Shown one piece after another: positions 1 through 9,616 of a stretch of 64,000 nucleotides of DNA. The first letter of the stretch is position 1. Each line of letters starts with the position of its first letter. The position numbers and the translations under genes were made by a program. Below the pieces are notes generated by a model that worked only from the letters and a program-made list of their open reading frames with translations, had not been told where the DNA came from and searched no databases. The DNA comes from Eutreptiella sp. 'Long Island Sound 2002' (Eukaryota > Euglenozoa > Euglenophyceae > Eutreptiales > Eutreptiaceae): assembly GCA_964036045.1 (NCBI GenBank), contig OZ038392.1:21230090-21294089 (forward strand), written 5' to 3'.

Positions 1-1378
1 TTGGTCCTTGAGAAGCACGAGTTCGCACGATCGACGGAAAGCCTTGCGCGCTGATTTTCTCGAAAACGCAACAGCGAAAAATTCTGGTGAACACACCAGA
101 TGAAAGTACATTAAATACCCTCTAGATTCAGCCCTTAAGTTCTCTTAGAACCTCACAGGTACTCGAGAAAAGTCAATCACAAAACTCGCCACGGAGAAGC
201 GACGAAGGCGCGAGAACAGGCGACATCAGGCGGCGATTTCACGACAATTAGAAATCGCGGTAGAAATCGGGTATTTCACCGATTTCTGCCCGAAAATCGA
301 TCAAGACAATAAAATCACGGTAATTCTACATCGATTTATTGGTTAGAAATCGGATTCCAGATTTCACGGGTTAGAGAACAGGGACAGCCGGTGTCAACGG
401 CTTCCGCACGGGTGTGACGGCTCGCAGGCCTCTGGACCATGGGCCATAGGTTCTGGGTACCGCTTCACTCCTCCTGTATTTCTGTGTGTTAGGTTTGCTG
501 TGCTGGTTCGAGTATATGCTTCGGCATACTCTATGACCCGTAACTTCTACACCAATTTGCTGAGTACAGAGGGCAGCGCGGCTCTGTCATGCCCTGTTGG
601 GTCAGGGCTCAGTGATGGACACCGGCTGCGCCGGCACAGTGACCATTTGCCTGTTTCCCGATCTGTTTCAATTTTTTCTTGTGTGTTTGGACGGTCATTG
701 ATTGCTGAGTAGTCATTTCTTGCTGCTTTCCTTCTCAGGCTCTCGCGGAGCCGACAGCCAATCCACAGAGACAATCGTAAGAGCTCAGTCTTTTCTGGGT
801 GTCTTCTGCCATTAGTTGCTTTTAATTAATGGGCCTGTCACAACCACATGGTTTGCATGCAGGGCAGTGCTGGGTGGTGCTCTCTTTGAGAGCACACTGA
901 CGCCTCTTTCGCTGGGCTGCCACTGCAGTCCTGGATTTTTGGCCCGATCAACCAATTTTCAGACGCTCATCACTTCCATTGATGTGCTGAGAGTCTTGGG
1001 AGGGGAGTGTAAGTGGCAGCAGCTCAGAGCTAGGATTTGGCAATAAGGCAGTAGGATCGGCCTGATGATTCGGCAATATTTAATAGTCAAGAAGTGTTGA
1101 GTAACGCCGATTTACGTTGTAGAATTACGAATTACGATCTGTGAAGTGTGCAGTTATTTTTGGTTATCCCTCTGAATTACAATGATCTCTGCACAGGGTC
1201 CTTTGGAACAATGATTTAATGACCATTCAACGCTTTTGGTGATTGTGCTGCTGCATGGGGTGAGATCCTGTTGGAGTCCATGACATCTCCGCATTTTGGG
1301 TATCTTGGCATTTCCGAAAAATCTTGCATTTTGGAGATAGTTGCAATAAAGGATATTTGAGCCTTGAAGACCCATAGC
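1..1378. other. Non-repetitive flank, no gene recognised
   Basis: No ORF here has a recognisable domain or looks more than chance length. The first 400 bases are A/T-richer than what follows and hold several close variants of an ATTTC/GAAATCG word, which gives weak internal similarity but no clear array. From about 1,380 the 21-bp minisatellite begins abruptly. Confidence 0.5.
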
Positions 1379-1933
1379 AGTGCTGCCCGTGCACAATAAA
1401 GTGCTGCCCGTGCGCAAAGAAGTGCTGCCCGTCCGCAAAGAAGTGCTGCTGGTGCATAAATAAGTGCTGCTAGTGCGCAAAGAAGTGCTGCCCATGCGCA
1501 AAGAAGTGCTGCCCGTGCGCAAAGAAGTGCTGCCCATGCACAAAGAAGTGCTGCCCGTGCACAAGGAAGTGCTTCTCGTGCACAAGGAAGTGCTGCCCGT
1601 GCACAAGGAAGTGCTGCCCGTGCGCAAAGAAGTGCTGCTGGTGCATAAAGAAGTGCTGCCGGTGCGCAAAGAAGTGCTGCCCATGCGCAAAGGAGTGCTG
1701 CCCGTGCATAAGGAAGTGCTGCCTGTGCGCAAAGAAGCGCTGCCGCTGAAACAAGGAAGTGCTGCTCATGCGCAAGAGGTGCTGCCCATGCACAAAGACG
1801 TGCTGCCCGTGCGCAAAGAAGTGCTGCCCGTGCACAAGGAAGTGCTGCCCGTGTGCAAAGAAGTGCTGCCCGTGCACAAGGAGATGCTGCCCGTGCACAA
1901 AGAAGTGCGGCCGGTGCGCAAACAAGCAGATGA
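1379..1933 (-). repeat. 21-bp minisatellite block I (inverted orientation)
   Basis: About 26 imperfect copies of a 21-bp unit read as GTGCTGCCCGTGCGCAAAG on the plus strand, i.e. the reverse complement of the unit in all later blocks. Small irregular breaks occur near 1,457 and 1,741-1,775. Because 21 is a multiple of three and the unit has no stop in most frames, long open frames occur on both strands; these are not evidence of genes. The block ends at about 1,930, where orientation flips. Confidence 0.9.
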
Positions 1934-1935
1934 AA

Positions 1936-2721
1936 CGGCAGCACTTCTTTGCGCACGGGCAGCACTTCTTTGTCCATCGGCAGTACTTCTCTTCGCACGG
2001 GCAGCACTTCCTTGTGCATGGGCAGCACTTTTTTTTGCACGGGCAGCACTTCGTTATGCACCGGCAGCACGTGTTTGCGCACGGGCACCACTTCTTTGCG
2101 TACCGGCAGCACTTCCTTGTGCACGGGCAGCACTTCCTTGTGCACGGGGAGCTCTTCTTTGCGCATGGGCAGCACTTCCTTGTGCACGGGCAGCACTTCT
2201 TTGCGCACGGGCAGCACTTCCTTGTGCACGGGAGACACTTCTTTATGCACGGGCAGCAATTCTTTGCGCAGGGGCACCACTTCTTTGCGCATGGACAGCA
2301 CTTTCTTGTGCAGGGGCAGCACTTCTTTGCGTAGGGGCATCACCTCTTTGCACACGGGCAGCACTTCTTTGCACACAGGCAGCACTTGCTTGGGCACGGG
2401 CAGCACATTGTTGTGCACGGGCAGCACTTCTTTGCGCATGGGCAGCACTTCTTTGCACAGGGGCAGCACTTCGTTGCGCACGGGCAGCACTTCTTTGCGC
2501 ATGTGCAGCACTTCCTTGCGCAACGGCAGCACTTCTTTGCGCACGGGCAGCACTTCTTTGCACGCGGGCAGCACTTCCTTGTGCACGGGCAGCACTTCTT
2601 TGCGCATGGGCAGCACTTCTTTGCGCATGGGCGGCACTTCTTTGCGCACGGGCAGCACTTCTTTGCGCACGGGCAGCACTTCTTTCCACCCGGGCAGCAC
2701 TTCTTTGTGCACGGGCAGCAC
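1936..2721 (+). repeat. 21-bp minisatellite block II
   Basis: About 37 copies of the same 21-bp unit as block I, now with CAGCACTTCTTTGCGCAC on the plus strand. It sits head-to-head with block I across a short non-repeat junction (AAACAAGCAGATGAAACGG), so blocks I and II form a large inverted repeat. Variants alternate CTT/CTTT and GCGCA/GTGCA/GCACA. Confidence 0.9.
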
Positions 2722-2799
2722 TTACCTCGTCAGGCCGGTCCCACCCCGCCCGCCATTTGTCCAGGGCTCCTCCCTGGGCCAGAGGTGCAGCCTGTGAGG
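2722..2799 (+). repeat. 78-bp array spacer, copy 1
   Basis: A non-minisatellite spacer starting TTACCTCGTCAGGCCGGTCC and containing the dyad CCAGGGCTCCTCCCTGG. The same spacer recurs at 3,566 and 5,030, so blocks II to V carry a higher-order structure of roughly 840 bp between the first two spacers. Confidence 0.85.
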
Positions 2800-3565
2800 G
2801 GCAGCACTTCCTTGTGCACGGGCAGCACTTCTTTGCACAGGGGCATCATTTCCTTGTGCACGGGCAGAACTTCTTTGCGCATGGGCAGCACTTCCTTGTG
2901 CACGGGCAGCACTTCTTTGCGCACGGGCAGCACTTCTTTGCACACGGGCAGCACTTCTTTGTCCACGGGCAGCACTTCTTTATGCACCGGCAGCACTTCC
3001 TTGTGCACGGGCAGCACTTCCCTGTGCATGGGCAGCACTTCCTTGCGCATGGGCAGCACTTCTTTATGCACACGGGCAGCACTTCATTGTGCACGGGCAG
3101 CACTTCTTTGCGCATGGGCAGCACTTTCTTGTGCAGGGGCAGCACTTCTTTGCGCAGGGGCAGCACCTCTTTGCACACGGGCAGCACTTCTTTGCACACG
3201 GGCAGCACTTGCTTGTGCACGGGCAGCCCTTCTATGCGCATGGGCAGCACTTTGTTGTGCACGGGCAGCACCTCTTTGCGCATGGGCAGCACTTCTTTGC
3301 ACACGGGCAGCACTTCGTTGCGCACGGGCAGCACTTCTTTGCGCATGTGCAGCACTTCCTTGCGCACCGGCAGCACTTCTTTGCACACGGGCAGCACTTC
3401 TTTGCACACGGGCAGCACTTCCTTGTGCACGGGCAGCACTTCTTTGCGCATGGGCAGCACTTCTTTGCGCATGGGCGGCACTTCTTTGCGCACGGGCAGC
3501 AGTTTTTTGCGCACGGGCAGCACTTCTTTCCACCCGGGCAGCACTCCTTTGTGCACGGGCAGCAC
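2800..3565 (+). repeat. 21-bp minisatellite block III
   Basis: About 36 copies, same orientation as block II. Unit-by-unit variants resemble the second part of block II (for example an unusual GCACTTTGTTGTGC unit in both), so II and III look like an amplified higher-order repeat rather than independent arrays. Confidence 0.9.
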
Positions 3566-3643
3566 TTACCTCGTCAGGCCGGTCCCACCCCGCCCGCCAT
3601 TCGTCCAGGGCTCCTCCCTGGGCCAGAGGTGCAGCCTGTGAGG
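3566..3643 (+). repeat. 78-bp array spacer, copy 2
   Basis: Near-identical to the spacer at 2,722, offset by 844 bp. It carries the same CCAGGGCTCCTCCCTGG dyad. Confidence 0.85.
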
Positions 3644-4020
3644 GGCAGCACTTCCTTGTGGACGGGCAGCACTTCTTTGCACAGGGGCATCATTTCCTTG
3701 TGCACGGGCAGAACGTCTTTGCGCATGGGCAGCACTTCCTTGTGCACGGGCAGCACTTCTTTGCGCACGGGCAGCACTCTTTTGCACACGGGCAGCACTT
3801 CTTTGTCCACGGGCAGCACTTCTTTATGCACCGGCAGCACTTCCTTGTGCACGGGCAGCACTTCCTTGTGCATGGGCAGCACTTCCTTGCGCATGGGCAG
3901 CACTTCTTTATGCACCGGCAGCATTTCCTTGTGCACGGGCAGCACTTCCTCGTGCACGGGCAGCACTTCTTTGCGCACGGGCAGCACTTCTTTGCACACA
4001 GGCAGCCCTTCCTTGTGTTC
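3644..4020 (+). repeat. 21-bp minisatellite block IV
   Basis: About 18 copies in the same orientation as II and III, ending at a clean transition into non-repeat sequence at about 4,020. Its first units match the first units of block III closely. Confidence 0.9.
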
Positions 4021-4685
4021 CAGTTAGTTGCCAAAGGTGTCGCCCTCAGGCGTCCATGGGCGCCGAAGGCGCCCGATCCTACATGAACACCAGAGTTGCT
4101 CTAAGGAAAATTTTGTCCAATTTGCACCCCAACACTATTCTTAAACCCAACCCTGACTCCAACATCCACCCCCAACCCCCAGCCTACTCCCATCCCTACA
4201 CCTAAGCCTAAGCCTAACCCTAGCCCTAACCCTAGCCCTGGCTCTCACCCTAGGCTAGGGTCAGAGTGAGTGTTATGTTCTAAAATGGAGAGCAATGATG
4301 TGGCAAAAGCAGCCATGAACGAAATCAGCCCAATCAACATGGCTGGCATGGCCAAACCAACTGGCTGCAAAGGTTAGGGTTCGGTTTATGGTGATGGTAT
4401 GGTTAGAGGGAGGGCAAGGGGAGGTAAGGGGAGCCTGTGCCCCCCCCCCCCCAACACCCCAAATTGCCCAACCTGGACCCCCCCCACCACCACCACCCCG
4501 AAGTGCCCCACTTGGACCCCCCCCCCAGCCCCTCCTATACCCCCCCCGATTCGCCCTCCCTGAAGCCCCCCTCAGATGCCCCCCCCCCCGCCCCCCCCCC
4601 AAGGGGCCTCCGGCCAACAATTAGTTGGGGGGGTAGTTGGCGTCCAGAACCGAGCGGTCGCCCCCCCCGTGCCGTAATCCCCCGT
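4021..4685. other. Unique interval with telomere-like and C-run patches
   Basis: No gene seen. It holds a degenerate CCCTAA-like patch (4,195-4,262) and a C-rich stretch (about 4,439-4,620) with many runs of seven or more C separated by short words such as GGACCCCCCC. Open frames across the C runs encode only proline and glycine. Confidence 0.6.
4195..4262 (+). repeat. Degenerate telomere-like CCTAA patch
   Basis: Repeated variants CCTAAG, CCTAAC and CCTAGC occur, ending in a small palindrome CCTAGGCTAGGG. Units are too irregular for an active telomere and are flanked on both sides by minisatellite, so this is at most an interstitial relic or a simple C/T-rich repeat. Confidence 0.5.
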
Positions 4686-5029
4686 GGGCAGCACTTCTTT
4701 GCACACGAGCAGCACTTTTTTGCGCACGGGCAGCACTTCTTTGCGCATGGGCAGCACTTCCTTGTGCACGGGCAGCACTTCTTTGCGCAGGGGCAGCACC
4801 TCTTTGCACACGGGCAGCACTTCTTTGCACACAGGCAGCACTTCCTTGTGCACGGGCAGCCCTTCTTTGCGCATGGGTAGCACTTTGTTGTGCACGGGCA
4901 GCACTTCTTTGCGCATGGGCAGCACTTCTTTGCACACGGGCAGCACTTCCTTGCGCACGGGCAGCAGTTCTTTGTGCATGGGCAGCACTCCCTTGTGCAC
5001 GGGCAGCACTTCTTTGTGCACGGGCAGCA
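4686..5029 (+). repeat. 21-bp minisatellite block V
   Basis: About 16 copies, same orientation as II-IV, starting after a unique GC-rich junction and ending at the third copy of the spacer. Confidence 0.9.
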
Positions 5030-5108
5030 CTTACCTCGTCCGGCCGGTCCCACCCCGCCCGCCACCCGTCCAGGGCTCCTCCCTGGGCCAGAGGTGCAGC
5101 CTGTGAGG
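5030..5108 (+). repeat. 78-bp array spacer, copy 3
   Basis: Same spacer as at 2,722 and 3,566 with a few substitutions (CGGCCGGTCC in place of AGGCCGGTCC). Here it is followed by unique sequence rather than by another 21-bp block. Confidence 0.85.
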
Positions 5109-5611
5109 GGCAGATGCACCACTGCCATACACAGTGCACCTCCTCGATATCTGGCTGCCTGGCACCTGTATAAAAACCCTCAGGATGGTAGCTGTGGGAC
5201 GGATTGCCCACAAGCACAGCCAGGCAACGACCACGTGTTTGCCGGGACACCGGTAGGTCGTACAATTTTCGTCGTCCCTCTCCCCCCCATGCCCCTTCCC
5301 ACCCTTTCACGGCGAGAGTCTCCCTGGTGGTCGTGCGACCGGGGCGCCACGGCGAAAAACAGGTCACAAGGCTCAGCGACGCCGCGGTGCCCCGTGCGGG
5401 GCAGGCCGCACAGGAGGAGCACCGTGTGGTGACATCCAGCAAGGGGGGGGAGGGAAAACAGTGCGCGACACAAGGACTTCTGGGGAGGATATTGAAGCCC
5501 ACTTCCTGCCTCCTGGCCATGAAGCGACATGGCCCCTTTTTCGTCCCCAGGTCACGTGTGTGACCATGAGCCATTTTGTTTTTCATTCACTGGGATCGTG
5601 TGATCCCCCAG
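5109..5611. other. Non-repetitive interval, nothing recognised
   Basis: Open frames exist on both strands but show no domain or composition typical of protein. A TATAAAAA word is present at about 5,169 without a supporting gene. Confidence 0.4.
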
Positions 5612-5815
5612 CCTGGATACCCCCAACCGTGACGCCGTGCGGCTATGGACGGCTTTGGGGCCCAGGCCCTGCTGTGTGGCAGCAACCAGACACTAGGTGT
5701 GCGCCTACCCCTGCCTGGATACCCCCAACCGTGACGCTATGCGGCTATGGACGGCTCTGGGGCCCAGGCTCTGCCGTGTGGCAGCAACCAGACACCAGGT
5801 GTGCGCCGTGAGCGT
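5612..5815 (+). repeat. 102-bp tandem duplication
   Basis: Two copies of a 102-bp unit start with CCTGGATACCCCCAACCGTG at 5,612 and 5,714, differing at a few positions. No gene is associated. Confidence 0.85.
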
Positions 5816-5970
5816 CCGGAATAGTGCAGCGCTGGGCTTTGGTGGTAGCGAAGCCCAGGGCATTGTGTCTCGCCGTGGACGAGGAGAGGGCCGGACTGGG
5901 TCGTCGGGAACGAGACCACTGCCAGCAGTGATGGGCAGCGCGAACTGGGGTGCCGCATTGAGCTGCCGGC

Positions 5971-7066
5971 ACTACTTTTGGCAAAACCGGGGGCATTGGG
6001 CGTGTGCCCATACAGAATCTATTACTTTTGGCAGAACTGAAGGCACGTGGCATGTGTCCATGCAGAGTTTATTACTTTTGGCAGAACTGAAGGCATTGGG
6101 CATGTGCCCATGCGGAGTTTATTACTTGTGGCAGAACTGGCGGCATTGGGCGTGTGCCCATGCAGAATTTGTTACTTTTGGCAGAACTGGGGGCATTGGG
6201 CGTGTACCCATGCGGAGTTTATTACTTTTGGCAGAACTGGCGGCATTGGGCGTGTGCCCATGCAGAACTTATTACTTTTGGCAGAACTGGCGGCTTTGGG
6301 TGTGTGCCCATGCAGAGTTTATTGCTTTTGGCAGAACTGAAGGCATTGGGCGTGTGCCCATGCGGAGTTTATTACTTTTGGCAGAACTGGCGGTATTGGG
6401 CGTGTGCCCATGCAGAACTTATTACTTTTGGCAGAACTGGCGGCATTGGGCGTGTGCCCATGCAGAGTTCATTGCTTTTGGCAGAACTGAAGGCATTGGG
6501 CGTGTGCCCATGCAAAATTTATTACTTTTGGCAGAACTGAAGGCATTGGGCATGTGCCCATGCAGAGTTCATTATTTTTGGCAGAACTGAATGCATTGGG
6601 CGTGTGCCCATGCAGCAATTATTTTTTTTGGCTGAACTGAAGGCATTGGACGTGTGCCCATGCAGAGCTTACTACTTTTGGCAGAACCGGGGGCATTGGG
6701 CGTGTGCCCATGCAGCATTTATTACTTTGGCAGAACTGAATGCATTGGGCGCGTGCCCATGCAGAATTTATTCCTTTTGGCAGAACTGAACGCATTGGGC
6801 GTGTGCCCATGCAGAATTTATTACTTTTGGCAGAACTGAAGGCATTGGGCGTGTGCCCATGCAGAACTTATTACTTTTGGCAGAACCGGGGGCACTGGGC
6901 GTGTGCCCATGCAGAATTTATTACTTTTGGCCCAACTGAAGGCATTGGGCGTGTGCCCATGCAGAAGTTATTACTTTTGGCAGAACTGGCGGCATTGGGC
7001 GTGTGCCCATGCAAAATTTATTACTTTTGGCAGAACTGAAGGCATTGGGCGTGTGTCCATGCAGAA
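5971..7066 (+). repeat. 50-bp tandem array (~22 copies)
   Basis: A 50-bp unit contains TTTTGGCAGAACTG at strict 50-bp spacing (6,026; 6,076; 6,126 and so on) and the hairpin TGGGCGTGTGCCCA. Copies differ mainly in GAACTGAAGG versus GAACTGGCGG, in a patchwork that suggests gene-conversion-like exchange. A few units have one- or two-base indels. Open frames across it have no protein-like features. It ends in G-runs at 7,072-7,110. Confidence 0.92.
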
Positions 7067-7262
7067 TTGCCGTGGGGGGCGTCGGGGGGGTGGGGGGGGC
7101 GTGGGGGAGACGAGAGCGACACAATGAGCATTGCGCCCGCCACGGTGTGGCGCCGTCCAGCCCGGCCCGGCCGGTGCAGCCGTATCTGGTGCTTCCGGTG
7201 GAATCGGTTCCAGGCACAGCAGACACCAGACACCAGACACCACCCTTTCCTCCAGGACGGAG

Positions 7263-8285
7263 CGCCTGAATGGCGCCCGCTCAGCAGCAGAGCGCCACCG
7301 TGGTGCAGCCTGCGCACAAATGCGCCGTCGTGGCGCCGCCCCCATGGCATAGTGCCACCATGGCGCCTGCTCAGTGGCAGGGCGCCGCCGTGGTGCAGCC
7401 AACGTACAGGTGTGCCATTGCTGCGCAACCTCCAGGGCAGTGCGCCGCCATAGCCCGCGCCCCGACAGCTTCGCGCCGACATGGCGCGGGCTCAGTGGCG
7501 GGGCACCATCGTGGTGCCGCAAACGTACCCGTGCGCCGTCGTGGCACGGCCTTCTGGGCAGAGTGCCGTCGTGGCGCGGCCTTCTCGGCAGAAGGCCGCC
7601 GTGGCGCCGCCCACACAATCCAGCGCCAACCTGGCGCCACTTCAGTAGCGCACCACCGTGGTGCAGTCAACGTGCACGTGTGCCGCCGTGGCGCAATGTT
7701 CGGGGCACGGCGCCGTCGTGGCAGTGCACGGACAGCCCTATGCCTCCGTGGCGCCAGTTCAGTGGCAGAACGCCATCGTCGTGCCGCCAACGCACACGTG
7801 CGCCATCGTGGCGCAATCCTCAGGGCAGAGCGCCACCGCGGCGCTGCCCAGACAGCCCTGCGCCGACGTGGCGCCAGTTTAGTGACATGACACCACCGTG
7901 GTGCAGTCAACGTCCACATGCGCCGTCGTGGCGCAACCTTCAGGGCAGAGCGCCACCGTGGCGCTGCCCAGACGGTCTTCGTGCGCCAGCCTGGCCATGG
8001 TGTATCTTCCAGGCCGATACTCGAGGCACCATGGCCAGGTCTGCACTTGGCGCTCCGCCAACCTCCGTGACACCCCGTGCAGAGGTGACGTGTCGTCGGC
8101 GGTACTCACCGCCTCACGTGCCATCGGCGAACGTCGCCGTCTCGCTCGGGCACCATCGTGGTACTACTTTCTTGGTCACGTGCCGTCTCGGTGCACGTAT
8201 CGTAGGGCTCGTCGTTTGGGCTCGGCCTTTGCGGCCGGGCGTCGTCGGTGACCTCCACGGCGGTGCACCACCGCGGTGCTATGGC
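7263..8285 (+). repeat. ~30-bp array of imperfect palindromes
   Basis: Variants of GCGCCACCGTGGCGC recur about every 30-31 bp (about 7,291; 7,322; 7,351; 7,382; 7,412; 7,442; 7,472; 7,503; 7,532; 7,563). Arms GCGCC/GGCGC or GCACC/GGTGC often covary (GCACCATCGTGGTGC versus GCGCCGTCGTGGCGC), keeping each repeat able to fold. Regular to about 8,000, it degrades afterwards. No coding evidence. Confidence 0.85.
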
Positions 8286-8773
8286 TGTGACGCACGTCCC
8301 GCACTCACAGAACCCGGGGGTACCCAGGCGACCGGCGGTGCGTGTGATCGTGTAGTGTTACCGTACTCGCGACGCCGGCGGTACTCAGCCCGCCAGCAGT
8401 GCGCATAGTCGTGCTGGGCCGCGTTTTCTTTAGCCCGGCAACGTTTTCAAGTCGGGGTGATGCCCCAGGAGACCCACATCTTCCGCTCACGTTGATCTTG
8501 GGACGCTGCCTCGGGTGGATCCGGGACAGTTCGGGGCGGTCGGTGGTCGGGACCGGAGAGCAGATCGGAGCGTAGTGTTGTCGTACACCGGCGCTCTGAC
8601 CCAAACGGCCTGCTGGGAGGAGCGTTCTCAGGTGTGCGACGAGATTCGTCTTACTCTAGCGGAGGTAAGACGGAGGATTCCCTCGGCTGTGCCTGCGTGG
8701 GGCCCCCGGGGGACGACGCCACGACTCACCGTACCTGGGACCACGGCAGGCGCTCCTCCTCCTCCTCCTCCAC
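8286..8773. other. Non-repetitive interval between arrays
   Basis: No gene recognised. It starts with the last degenerate palindromic units and ends with a CTCCTCCTCCTCCTC run that abuts the next 21-bp block. Confidence 0.4.
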
Positions 8774-9480
8774 TTCTTTGCACACGGGCAGCACTTCCTT
8801 GTGCACGGGCAGCACTTCTTTGCACACGGGCAGCACATCCTTGCGCACGGGCAGCACTTCTTTGCGCATAGGCAGCACTTCCTTGTGCTCGGGCAGCACT
8901 TCTTTGCACACGGGCAGCACTTCTTTGCGCATGGGCAGCACTTTCTTCTGCACGGGCAGCACTTCTTTGCGCACGGGCAGCACTTCCTTGCACACGGGCA
9001 GGACTTCCTTGTGCACGGGCCGCACTTCTTTGTGCATGGGCAGCACTTTGTTGTGCACGGGCAGCACTTCCTTGCGCACGGGCAGCACTTCTTTGCACAC
9101 GGGCAGCACTTCCTTGTGCACGGGCAGCACTTCTTTGTGCACGGTCAGCACTTCCTTGCACACGGGGAGCACTTCTTTATGCACGGGCAGCACTTCTTTG
9201 CACACAGGCAGCACTTCCTTGCGCACGTGCAGCACTTTTTTGCGCATGGGCAGCACTTCCTTGTGCACGGGCAGCACTTCTTTGCACACGGGCAGCACTT
9301 CCTTGTGCAGGGGCAGCACTTCTTTGCGCATGGGCAGCACTTCTTTATGCACGGGCAGCACTTCTTTGCGCACCGGCAGCACTTTTTTGAGCACGGGTAG
9401 TAGTTCTTTGCGCACCGGCAGCACTTCTTTGAGCACGGGCAGTACTTCTTTGCGCACTGGCAGCACTTCCCTGCGCCCGG
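8774..9480 (+). repeat. 21-bp minisatellite block VI
   Basis: About 33 copies of the same 21-bp unit as blocks II-V, 3.7 kb away from block V and in the same orientation. It ends with units in which GCGCACCGG and GAGCACGGG alternate. Confidence 0.9.
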
Positions 9481-9616
9481 GAACCGTCGTCTCTGGGGGG
9501 ATGGACATGGATGGGGAGGGGGGAACTCTCCACTTCTGGGCCTACCCCGACCTTTAGCCTATGCGTGCACAAACCCAACACGGAAGCATTCTGTCTGATG
9601 GGGCTGAGTGGTCTGA

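Noticed and set aside
1154-5106. Many long open frames over the 21-bp arrays, some strongly Cys-rich (CCPCAKKCC-type)
   Set aside because: The unit length is a multiple of three and lacks stops, so frames are open on both strands and in several registers at once; no start context or non-repeat flank supports a gene.
5110-5586. Minus-strand open frame upstream of 21-bp block V
   Set aside because: No domain, runs into the repeat, and has Cys/Arg/Ser-rich composition typical of GC-rich noncoding sequence.
1379-9480. CRISPR array
   Set aside because: Repeats are directly adjacent without unique spacers, units are degenerate, and no cas genes exist in the window.
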